Assembly: GCA_023441105.1 (NCBI GenBank)
Contig: JAEZQX010000164.1
Coordinates: 1 to 18,025 of the forward strand
Length of the DNA: 18,025 nt
Origin: Pseudomonadota bacterium
Lineage (GTDB): Bacteria; Pseudomonadota; Gammaproteobacteria; Burkholderiales; Burkholderiaceae
Direction of reading: 5' to 3'
The notes below the pieces were generated by a model. It saw nothing but the letters and a program-made list of their open reading frames with translations, was not told where the DNA came from and searched no databases. Shown one piece after another: positions 1 to 6,691 of the stretch. The position numbers were made by a program, and so were the translations under genes. Every line of letters begins with the position of its first letter. The first letter of the stretch is position 1.

Positions 1-926
1 AGCCGAGCCTGCGGGCTTTCGGTGCCGCCTTCGAGCGCGCCCGCGAAGGCGACGGCGACGCGCCGGCGGCGCTGCCGGCGCAGCCGATGGCGGCGGCCCC
101 GCAGCCGCGCCATCCGCGCATCAAGGCGCTGGTCCAGCGGGTGCAGCAGGAATTCCCCGAGGACGCGCGGCACTTCATGCTGGAGGGTGTGCGCCGGCTC
201 GTCGACTACCAGGATCCGGCCTATGCCGACCTGTACCTCGACCGGCTGGCGAAGATCCACGCGCTCGGCGCCGCCGACGGCGGCCGCCTGTTGCGCGAGA
301 CTGCGAGGCACCTGGCATTGTGGATGTCCTACGAGGACACGGCGCGGGTGGCGGCGCTGAAGACGCGTGACTCGCGTTTCGAACGAGTCCGCGGCGAGGC
401 GCGGGTGCAGGAAGGCCAGCTGCTGGCCATCAACGAGTTCATGCATCCCCGGCTGCAGGAGATCTGCGAGACGCTGCCCGGTTCGGTCGGTCGCTGGCTG
501 ATGGCATCGGGCTGGCCCCGCCGGCTGGTCGAGCGCATGACCCGGCACGGCCGGGTGGTGCGCACCACGTCGCTGGGCGGCTACCTGATGCTCAGCGCGG
601 TGGCGGCGATGCGCCGCTGGCGGCGCTCGACCATGCGCTATGCCGACGAGAACCGCCGCATCGAGGATTGGCTGCAGCGCATCGCGTCGGCGGCGGCGGT
701 CAATCCCGACCTCGCCGTGGAGGTGGCGCAGTGCCAGCGCCTGGTGAAGGGCTACAGTGACACCCACGAGCGGGGCCTGCGCAACTACGAGACGGTGATG
801 GCGGCGGTGCGGCAAGCGGGTGCCTCGCTGGCGCCGGCCACGCTGCGGGATTGGCGGGATGCGGCGCTGGCCGACGAGCACGGCAACAAGCTGCGGGCGG
901 TGCTGGCGCAGCATGCGCCCGGTTGA
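1..926 (+). CDS. Indolepyruvate oxidoreductase beta-type protein, C-terminal part (5' end outside window)
   Basis: The frame is open from the window edge (first whole codon at base 3) to TGA at 924-926, giving 307 residues of a protein that begins upstream. The sequence is helical and Arg-rich. A stretch running RLVDYQDPAYADLYLDRL, followed by a long all-helical tail, is what I recall from the C-terminal DUF6537-like domain of indolepyruvate:ferredoxin oxidoreductase beta-family proteins. Family knowledge: these thiamine-diphosphate 2-oxoacid:acceptor oxidoreductases decarboxylate aryl-2-oxoacids to acyl-CoA and reduce ferredoxin, in the cytoplasm. The catalytic gamma-type domain, and any TPP or iron-sulfur domains, would lie upstream and cannot be checked. 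An ATG at 87 lies inside the domain and is not taken as the start. The reductase gene follows after 12 bp, so the two are probably co-transcribed. It could be a separate IorB or the tail of a fused IorA-IorB protein. Confidence 0.75.
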   Translation, partial: PSLRAFGAAFERAREGDGDAPAALPAQPMAAAPQPRHPRIKALVQRVQQEFPEDARHFMLEGVRRLVDYQDPAYADLYLDRLAKIHALGAADGGRLLRETARHLALWMSYEDTARVAALKTRDSRFERVRGEARVQEGQLLAINEFMHPRLQEICETLPGSVGRWLMASGWPRRLVERMTRHGRVVRTTSLGGYLMLSAVAAMRRWRRSTMRYADENRRIEDWLQRIASAAAVNPDLAVEVAQCQRLVKGYSDTHERGLRNYETVMAAVRQAGASLAPATLRDWRDAALADEHGNKLRAVLAQHAPG

Positions 927-938
927 GGAGGAGATGCA

Positions 939-2000
939 GTGACCGATGCGCAAACGAAAGGGCAGGACAGCGGCGAGACCGGCGGCCAGGCTGCTGGTCA
1001 GGTCGCTGGTCAGGCCGCAGCAGGCAAGCTGGTCCTGCGCGTGGTCGAGGCCCGGGCACTGAATCCGCTGATCCGGCTGATCCGGCTGCAGGCCGAGAAC
1101 GGCGGCAGCCTGCCGGGCTTCACCGCCGGCTCCCACGTCCGGGTGCAGGTCGAGCTGCCCGACGGCTCGCGCGACTGGCGCCACTACTCGCTCATCAACC
1201 TGCGAGCGGATCCGTCGGCCACCGAGGCGCCGGACGAATACCTGATCGCCGTGCGACGCGAGGACGAAGGCCGCGGCGGGTCGCGCTACATGCACGAGCG
1301 CCTCGCGCCGGGCGACCTGTTGCAGGTCGAGCCGCCGAAGAACGACTTCGCGTTGCATCCGGATGCCGCCCGGGCGGTGCTGGTGGCCGGCGGCATCGGG
1401 GTGACGCCGCTGGCGAGCATGGCCGCGCGCCGGCGCGCCGAGCAGCTGCCGGTACGGCTGCACTATGCCGGCCGCAGCCGGGAGGTCATGGCCTTCCTGC
1501 CGGAACTCGAGGCGCTGCTGGGCGATGACCTGGTGATCCACACCGATGTCGAGCACGGCGGGCCGTTCGATATCGCCGCGCTGCTCGACGCGTGCGGCGC
1601 CGACGACCGGGTCTACGTCTGCGGGCCGAAGCCGATGCTCGATGCGGTCCTGGCGCAGACGCAGGCCCGCGGCTGGGGACACGACCGGGTCCATTTCGAG
1701 CTGTTCACCACGCCGGTGGCGGCCGCCGGCGACCAGGCTTTCGAGGTCGAGCTGGCCCAGTCAGGGCAGCGCTTCACCGTGCCGGCTGGGCAGAGCATCC
1801 TCGACTGCCTGATCGAACATGGCTGCGATCCGATGTTCGATTGCAAGCGCGGGGAATGCGGCGTCTGCGTGACGCCGGTCCTCGCAGGCGAGATCGACCA
1901 TCGCGACTACGTGCTGACGGCCGGCGAGAAGGCCGAGGGCAAGCTGATTCAGGTCTGCATCTCCCGCGCGCGGGGGCAGAAGCTGGTTCTGGACATCTGA
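939..2000 (+). CDS. Rieske oxygenase reductase, phthalate dioxygenase reductase type (flavin, NAD, C-terminal [2Fe-2S])
   Basis: This 353-residue cytoplasmic electron-transfer protein should pass electrons from NAD(P)H through flavin and a plant-type [2Fe-2S] cluster to a Rieske oxygenase. Visible motifs in order are RHYSL at 81-85 (flavin binding), LVAGGIGVTP at 148-157 and CGPKPML at 228-234 (nicotinamide nucleotide domain), then Cys302-x4-Cys307-x2-Cys310-x29-Cys340 for the cluster. The order flavin-NAD-ferredoxin is that of phthalate dioxygenase reductase and VanB. The start is GTG at 939 with GAGGAGGAG at 925-933 just upstream. The N-terminus carries an extra ~30 residues rich in Gly, Gln and Ala, encoded partly by a 12-bp tandem repeat; without it the length equals the usual ~320. 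It is the only reductase in the window, so it probably serves both oxygenase pairs. Confidence 0.93.
   Translation: MTDAQTKGQDSGETGGQAAGQVAGQAAAGKLVLRVVEARALNPLIRLIRLQAENGGSLPGFTAGSHVRVQVELPDGSRDWRHYSLINLRADPSATEAPDEYLIAVRREDEGRGGSRYMHERLAPGDLLQVEPPKNDFALHPDAARAVLVAGGIGVTPLASMAARRRAEQLPVRLHYAGRSREVMAFLPELEALLGDDLVIHTDVEHGGPFDIAALLDACGADDRVYVCGPKPMLDAVLAQTQARGWGHDRVHFELFTTPVAAAGDQAFEVELAQSGQRFTVPAGQSILDCLIEHGCDPMFDCKRGECGVCVTPVLAGEIDHRDYVLTAGEKAEGKLIQVCISRARGQKLVLDI
984..1019 (+). repeat. Three copies of a 12-bp tandem repeat in the reductase N-terminus
   Basis: Three imperfect 12-bp units (GGCCAGGCTGCT, GGTCAGGTCGCT, GGTCAGGCCGCA) encode G-Q-A-A, G-Q-V-A, G-Q-A-A. The repeat keeps the frame and lies in the nonconserved N-terminal extension ahead of the flavin domain. 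Replication slippage is the likely origin; copy number may vary between strains. Confidence 0.85.
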
Positions 2001-2011
2001 AGGAGCAATCG

Positions 2012-3325
2012 ATGACGGCCTACCGGGGAGACCCCGACGCGGTGCGAGCGCTGGTGCAGGCGGACCGGGTGCATCGCGATCTCTACATCAGCGATGAGGT
2101 GTTCGAGCTCGAGCAGGAGCATTTCTTCGCCAACACCTGGAACTACGTCGGCCACGAGAGCCAGCTGCCGAAACCGGGCGACTACATCACCAACGACATC
2201 GGCGGACGTCCGCTGATCATCGTCCGCCACGGCGACGGTTCGGTGCGGGCGATGATGAACCGCTGCGCGCACAAGGGCTCGCGACTGGTCAGCGCCGCCT
2301 GCGGCAACACCGGCAAGTTCTTCCGCTGCCCTTACCACGCCTGGACCTTCAAGACCGACGGCAGCCTGCTGTCGATCCCGCTGAAGAACGGCTACGAGAA
2401 CACCGCCCTCAAGCAGTGCGAGTCGGCGAAGGGGCTCACGTCCCTCAAGCACGTGCGCAGCTATCGCGGCTTCATCTTCGTCAAGATCAACGACGCCGGC
2501 CCCGGCTTCGAGGAGTATTTCGGCGAGTCGCTGTCCTCCATCGACAACATGGCCGATCGGTCGCCGGAAGGCGAGCTGGAGATCGCCGGCGGCTGCCTGC
2601 GCTACATGCACCAGTGCAACTGGAAGATGTTCGTCGAGAACCTCAACGACACGCTGCATCCGATGGTGGTGCACGAGTCGTCGGCCGGCACCGCCAAGCA
2701 GATGTGGTCCGGGAAGCCCGAGGACGAACCCAAGCCGATGGCGATCGAGCAGTTCGTGCCGTTCATGTCCGACTACAAGTTCTTCGAGGACATGGGGGTG
2801 CAGGTCTACGACAACGGCCATAGCTTCACCGGCGTCAACTTCAGCATCCACAGCAAGTACCGCGGCATTCCCGAGTACGAGGAGGCGATGAAGGCGAGGT
2901 ACGGCGCCGAGGGCGCGGCAAAGATCCTCGGCATGGCGCGCCACAACACCGTCTACTATCCGAACCTGACCATCAAGGGCGCCATCCAGGCGATCCGCGT
3001 CGCCAAGCCGATCGCCGCCGACAAGACCCTGGTCGAGAGCTGGACCTTCCGCCTCAAGGGCGCGCCGCCGGAGCTGCTGCAACGGACCACCATGTACAAC
3101 CGGCTGATCAACTCGCCGTTCTCGGTGGTCGGGCATGACGACCTGCATGCCTATCGCGGCATCCAGAAGGGCCTGCATGCCAGCGGCAACGAATGGATCA
3201 GCCTGCACCGCAACCACGAGCCCGACGAGGCGCAGAAAGGACCACGCGCGGTCATCGGCACCAGCGAACAGCCGATGCGCAACCAGTACCGCGCCTGGGC
3301 CCGCTACATGACGGAGACGATGTGA
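2012..3325 (+). CDS. Rieske ring-hydroxylating oxygenase alpha subunit (copy 1)
   Basis: This 437-residue protein is the catalytic subunit of an aromatic ring-hydroxylating oxygenase. The Rieske centre is Cys85-x-His87 ... Cys106-x2-His109 (CAHKG and CPYHAW boxes). The mononuclear iron site shows His216 and His221 in the NDTLHPMVVH segment, with Asp213 as the likely bridge between Rieske and iron sites and Asp376 or Asp377 as third ligand. The start ATG at 2012 has AGGAG at 2001-2005, 11 bp after the reductase stop; in the same frame the open reading frame runs further upstream, but that part overlaps the reductase and is noncoding. It is clearly paralogous to the second alpha subunit, with metal ligands at identical residue numbers. 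Family knowledge predicts an alpha3beta3 cytoplasmic complex using O2 and electrons from the reductase. Substrate is not readable from sequence; an indole or other aromatic carboxylate is inferred from context. Confidence 0.95.
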   Translation: MTAYRGDPDAVRALVQADRVHRDLYISDEVFELEQEHFFANTWNYVGHESQLPKPGDYITNDIGGRPLIIVRHGDGSVRAMMNRCAHKGSRLVSAACGNTGKFFRCPYHAWTFKTDGSLLSIPLKNGYENTALKQCESAKGLTSLKHVRSYRGFIFVKINDAGPGFEEYFGESLSSIDNMADRSPEGELEIAGGCLRYMHQCNWKMFVENLNDTLHPMVVHESSAGTAKQMWSGKPEDEPKPMAIEQFVPFMSDYKFFEDMGVQVYDNGHSFTGVNFSIHSKYRGIPEYEEAMKARYGAEGAAKILGMARHNTVYYPNLTIKGAIQAIRVAKPIAADKTLVESWTFRLKGAPPELLQRTTMYNRLINSPFSVVGHDDLHAYRGIQKGLHASGNEWISLHRNHEPDEAQKGPRAVIGTSEQPMRNQYRAWARYMTETM

Positions 3326-3855
3326 TGCAAGCCGCCGACCAGCAAGTCCGCGCCGGCACCGCCGGCCTGGAGCCGGCCAAGGTCCGGCCGCAGGACCTGA
3401 TCGACTTCGTGGTGCGCGAGTCCCGCCTCCTGGACGCGCGCCGCTACGACGAGTGGAACGCCCTGTTCACCGACGACGCATTCTATTGGGTGCCGCTGGT
3501 GCCCGACCAGGAGGACGGCCTCAACCACACGTCGCACATGTACGAGGACAAGCTGCTGCGGGACCTGCGCATCGAGCGGCTCAAGAGCCCGCGCGCCTTC
3601 TCGCAGCAGCCGGCGAGCCGCTGCCATCACCTGCTGCAGGCGCCGACGGTGGAGGAGTTCGACCCCGCCGGCAACCGCTTCCTGATGCGCACCGAGTTCC
3701 ACTACACCGAGTCGCAGGGCGACGAGCTGCAGTTCTACGTCGGCACCTTCTTCCATCACCTGACGGTGCGCGACGGGGCGCTGCGCATGACCCTCAAGCG
3801 CGTCGACTTGCTCAACTGCGACGCGGCGCTGCCGGCCGTGCAGCTCTTCATCTGA
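3325..3855 (+). CDS. Ring-hydroxylating oxygenase beta subunit (copy 1)
   Basis: This 176-residue protein is the small structural subunit of the oxygenase, with an NTF2/SnoaL-like fold expected from the family. Typical features are the early D-x-R-R-Y-D-E-W segment followed by FTDDAFYWVPLVPDQED, the central YEDKLLRDLRIERLKSPRAFSQQPASR stretch (split here: YEDKLLRDLRIERL then KSPRAFSQQPASR), and the terminal LPAVQLFI ending shared with the second beta subunit. It has no metal or catalytic ligands and supports trimer assembly with alpha. The start ATG at 3325 shares one base with the alpha stop (TGATG), giving translational coupling and balanced alpha:beta synthesis. An in-frame GTG at 3322 is possible but less likely. 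The acyl-CoA ligase begins 3 bp after its stop. Confidence 0.92.
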   Translation: MQAADQQVRAGTAGLEPAKVRPQDLIDFVVRESRLLDARRYDEWNALFTDDAFYWVPLVPDQEDGLNHTSHMYEDKLLRDLRIERLKSPRAFSQQPASRCHHLLQAPTVEEFDPAGNRFLMRTEFHYTESQGDELQFYVGTFFHHLTVRDGALRMTLKRVDLLNCDAALPAVQLFI

Positions 3856-3858
3856 CCG

Positions 3859-5484
3859 ATGGCCAGCACCGTCCATTCCGCCTTTGCCGCGACTGCCGAG
3901 CGCACGCCGGACGCCGACTTCCTCTACACCGAAGCGGTGACCGCGCGCGCCTACGGCATCGAGCCCGGGGCGATCGCCTGGGGCGAGGCCGCGCGCCGCG
4001 TGTCCAGCCTGAGCGACGCCTACCGCGCGGCCGGCTACGGCCACGGTCATCGGGTCGGGCTGCTGCTCGACAACCGGCCGGAGTTCCTGTTCCACTGGTT
4101 CGCCCTCAATGCGCTCGGTGTCAGCGTGGTGCCGATCAATTCGGAGCTGCGCTCGGCAGAGTTGACCTACCTGGTGGGCCACAGCGAGATCGTCCTTGCC
4201 GTCTGCCTGCCTCCGCGTATCGGCGACCTGCGGGCGGCCGGCGAACAGGCCGGCCATTCGCTGGCGGCGGTCGATGCGTCGTTCAGCGGCGGGCTGCCGG
4301 CCGCGCGCACGGCGCCGCCCCGGGCGGACCTGCCGGTGGGCGCCAACACCGAATGCGCCTTGCTCTACACCTCCGGCACCACCGGCCGGCCGAAGGGCTG
4401 CATGCTCGACAACGCCTATTTCCTGCGTGCCGGCGAATGGTATGCCGCGCTCGACGGCGTCTGCAGCTTCCGGCCCGACCGCGAGCGGCTGATCACGCCG
4501 CTGCCGCTCAACCACGTCAACGCGATGGCGTTCTCGACGATGGTGGTGGTGGTGGCCGGCGGCTGCCTGGTGCAGCTCGACCGCTTCCATCCGCGCAGCT
4601 GGCTCGACAGCGCCCGCGAAGGCGGCGCCACCATTGCCCATTATCTCGGGGTGATGCCGGCGATGCTGCTGGCGGCGCCGCCGTCGCCGTCGGACCGCGA
4701 CCATTCGATCCGCTGGGGCTTCGGCGCCGGCGTCGACCGCAAGAATCATGCGCCGTTCGAGGAGCGCTTCGGCTTTCCGCTGGTGGAGGCCTGGGCGATG
4801 ACGGAGACCGGTGCCGCCGCCTGCGTCATGGCGAACCACGAGCCGCGCCATGTCGGCACCAGCTGCTTCGGCCGGCGCGAGGGCTTCGTCGAGATCCGCG
4901 TGGTGGACGACGAAGGCCGCGACGTCGCGGCGGACGTGCCCGGCGAGCTGCTGGTGCGCTCCGCCGGCGCGATGCCGCGGCGCCATTTCTTCCGCGGCTA
5001 CCTGAAGGACGAGACGGCGACCGAGGAGGCCTGGGCCGGCGGCTGGTTCCACACCGGCGACATCGTCCGGCGCGACGCCGACGGCAGCTTCTACTTCGTC
5101 GATCGCAAGAAGAACGTGATCCGGCGCAGCGGCGAGAACATCTCGGCAGTGGAGGTGGAAAGCGTCCTCAACCAGCATCCGGCGGTGAAGACCGCGGCGG
5201 TTGCTGCCGCGCCCGATCCGGTGCGCGGCGACGAGGTGCTGGCGTGCATCGTCCTGCGCGACGGCGTCGATGCGTCGGCGCCGGCGGCGCTCGCCGAGTC
5301 GATCGTGGCGCATGCGCTGGCGCAGTTGGCCTATTACAAGGCGCCCGGCTACGTCGCCTTCGTCGACGCCGTGCCGCTGACGCCGTCGCAGAAGATCCAG
5401 CGCGGACAGCTGCGCGATCTCGCCCGGCAGCTGCCCGGCAGCGGTGCCTGCATCGATACCCGCGCCTTGAAGCGACGGCAATGA
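3859..5484 (+). CDS. AMP-forming acyl-CoA ligase (aryl/acyl-CoA synthetase)
   Basis: This 541-residue enzyme of the ANL superfamily should activate a carboxylic acid with ATP and CoA to its CoA thioester. The motifs are complete: LYTSGTTGRPKG at 169-180 (phosphate loop), AWAMTETGAA (adenine/acyl pocket box), GWFHTGD at 395-401, DRKKNVIRRSGENIS from 415, and SQKIQRG with Lys512 as the adenylation lysine. The overall pattern resembles carnitine/crotonobetaine-type and aromatic acid CoA ligases, but I cannot assign the acid. The start ATG at 3859 lies 3 bp after the beta-subunit stop, and its stop overlaps the next ATG as ATGA. Its place between an oxygenase and a thiolase-fold protein suggests it acts on the oxygenated carboxylate, or on the imported acid before oxygenation. 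Confidence 0.93.
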   Translation: MASTVHSAFAATAERTPDADFLYTEAVTARAYGIEPGAIAWGEAARRVSSLSDAYRAAGYGHGHRVGLLLDNRPEFLFHWFALNALGVSVVPINSELRSAELTYLVGHSEIVLAVCLPPRIGDLRAAGEQAGHSLAAVDASFSGGLPAARTAPPRADLPVGANTECALLYTSGTTGRPKGCMLDNAYFLRAGEWYAALDGVCSFRPDRERLITPLPLNHVNAMAFSTMVVVVAGGCLVQLDRFHPRSWLDSAREGGATIAHYLGVMPAMLLAAPPSPSDRDHSIRWGFGAGVDRKNHAPFEERFGFPLVEAWAMTETGAAACVMANHEPRHVGTSCFGRREGFVEIRVVDDEGRDVAADVPGELLVRSAGAMPRRHFFRGYLKDETATEEAWAGGWFHTGDIVRRDADGSFYFVDRKKNVIRRSGENISAVEVESVLNQHPAVKTAAVAAAPDPVRGDEVLACIVLRDGVDASAPAALAESIVAHALAQLAYYKAPGYVAFVDAVPLTPSQKIQRGQLRDLARQLPGSGACIDTRALKRRQ

Positions 5485-6650
5485 CAACGCGCCGCTCCTA
5501 CGAAGGCGTGGCGGTGGCGGTGCCGGTGACGGTGCCCTATGTCCGCTACTCGACCAACAGCGCGCACTGGTTCCTCGGCCAGGCGCTGCAGGCGCTGGTC
5601 CGGGAAAGCGGCGTGCCGAAGGAACAGATCGACGGCCTGTGCGTCAGCAGCTTCACGCTGGCGCCGGACACCGCGGTGGGCGTGACCCAGCACATGGGGC
5701 TGTCGCCGCGCTGGCTTGACCATGTGCCGACCGGCGGGGCGTCGGGCGTGATGTGCCTACGCCGGGCAGCGCGGGCGGTGCAGGCGGGCGATGCGGAGGT
5801 GGTGGCCTGTGTCGGCGCCGACACCAACCACGTCGACTCGTTCCGCCAGTCGCTCGGCAGCTTCAGCAATTTCGCCCGCGATGCCACCTATCCCTACGGC
5901 TCCGGCGGGCCGAACTCGATCTTCGCCTTCATCACCGCCAACTACATGCGCACCTTCGGCGCCCGGCGCGAGGATTTCGGCCGCATCGCCGTGGCCCAGC
6001 GCAGCAACGCCTTGAAGAATCCCAACGCGATGTTCAAGAAGCCGCTGACGCTGGAGGAGTACATGAGCGCGCGGCCCATCGCCGATCCGATCCACCTGTT
6101 CGACTGCGTGATGCCGTGCGCGGGCGCCGAGGCCTTCCTGGTGATGAGCGAGGCGCGGGCCCGCGACCTGGGGCTCGCCCATGCGGTGTTGCGCGGTGCC
6201 ATCGAGCGGCACAACGCCTATGCGGAGGATCCGATCATGGTGCGCGGCGGCTGGCAGGTCGATCGCGACGACCTGTATGCCCAGGCCGGGGCGCGGCCGG
6301 ACGACATCGATTTCGTCCAGACCTACGACGACTATCCGGTGATCGTGATGATGCAGTTCGAGGATCTCGGTTTCTGCGGCAAGGGAGAGGGGCCGGCGTT
6401 CGTCCAGGCGCGCGACCTGACCGTCGCCGGCGACTTTCCCAACAACACCAGCGGCGGACAGCTCTCCGCCGGCCAGGCGGGCGCGGCGGCGGGCTTTCTC
6501 GGGATGACCGATGCCGTGCGGCAGCTGACCGACAGCGCCGGCCCGCGCACGGTCGCGAATGCCCAACTCGGCCTGGTGGCCGGCTTCGGCATGGTCACCT
6601 ACGATCGCTGCCTGTGCACCGGCGCCGTGATCCTCGGGAGGCCGGCATGA
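5481..6650 (+). CDS. Thiolase-fold protein lacking thiolase catalytic Cys and His (possible retro-aldolase)
   Basis: This 389-residue protein has the fold markers of SCP-x/acetyl-CoA acetyltransferase-like thiolases: GADTNHVDS, the D-x-V-Q-T-YDDYPVIV segment (Tyr282, Tyr285), LGFCGKGEGPAF and GGQLSAGQAGAAAG. The nucleophilic Cys of the normal C-x-S/T-G box is Gly86 (GGASG), and the His of the usual GHP box is Gln332; a Cys near the end (Cys379) is kept. A thiolytic mechanism is therefore unlikely. Family knowledge: the steroid side-chain aldolase Ltp2 also lacks the thiolase Cys, uses tyrosines, and works with a DUF35 partner. A DUF35 gene follows here directly. The inferred role is carbon-carbon cleavage of a beta-hydroxyacyl-CoA, releasing acetyl-CoA. 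It starts at ATG 5481, overlapping the ligase stop (ATGA). It could instead be a structural or scaffold thiolase homologue. Confidence 0.85.
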   Translation: MTTRRSYEGVAVAVPVTVPYVRYSTNSAHWFLGQALQALVRESGVPKEQIDGLCVSSFTLAPDTAVGVTQHMGLSPRWLDHVPTGGASGVMCLRRAARAVQAGDAEVVACVGADTNHVDSFRQSLGSFSNFARDATYPYGSGGPNSIFAFITANYMRTFGARREDFGRIAVAQRSNALKNPNAMFKKPLTLEEYMSARPIADPIHLFDCVMPCAGAEAFLVMSEARARDLGLAHAVLRGAIERHNAYAEDPIMVRGGWQVDRDDLYAQAGARPDDIDFVQTYDDYPVIVMMQFEDLGFCGKGEGPAFVQARDLTVAGDFPNNTSGGQLSAGQAGAAAGFLGMTDAVRQLTDSAGPRTVANAQLGLVAGFGMVTYDRCLCTGAVILGRPA

Positions 6651-6691
6651 GCCCGCCGCGAGCGCGCAGCGCGAAGGCGGTGGTTTCATGA
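6647..6691 (+). other. Candidate 14-codon minicistron bridging thiolase-fold and DUF35-SDR genes
   Basis: An ATG at 6647 overlaps the upstream stop (ATGA). It opens a 14-residue frame (MSPPRARSAKAVVS) whose TGA at 6689-6691 overlaps the next gene's ATG at 6688, again as ATGA. GGGAGG at 6636-6641 sits 5 bases upstream. This geometry would let ribosomes terminate and restart twice and so reach the DUF35-SDR gene, whose own ribosome-binding site is weak. The frame is too short to prove it is translated by composition, and it may be chance. A similar arrangement lies at 17146-17184. Confidence 0.3.

Noticed and set aside
4539..4555. GGT microsatellite (ATGGTGGTGGTGGTGG) in the ligase gene
   Set aside because: It encodes a hydrophobic Val run expected in the core of the adenylation domain; too short to treat as a contingency locus.
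3304..5487. 727-codon open frame on the - strand
   Set aside because: It lies opposite the beta subunit and acyl-CoA ligase, both with full family motifs. Its product is a His/Arg/Gly/Ala mix without recognisable domains, as expected from the antisense of GC-rich codons.
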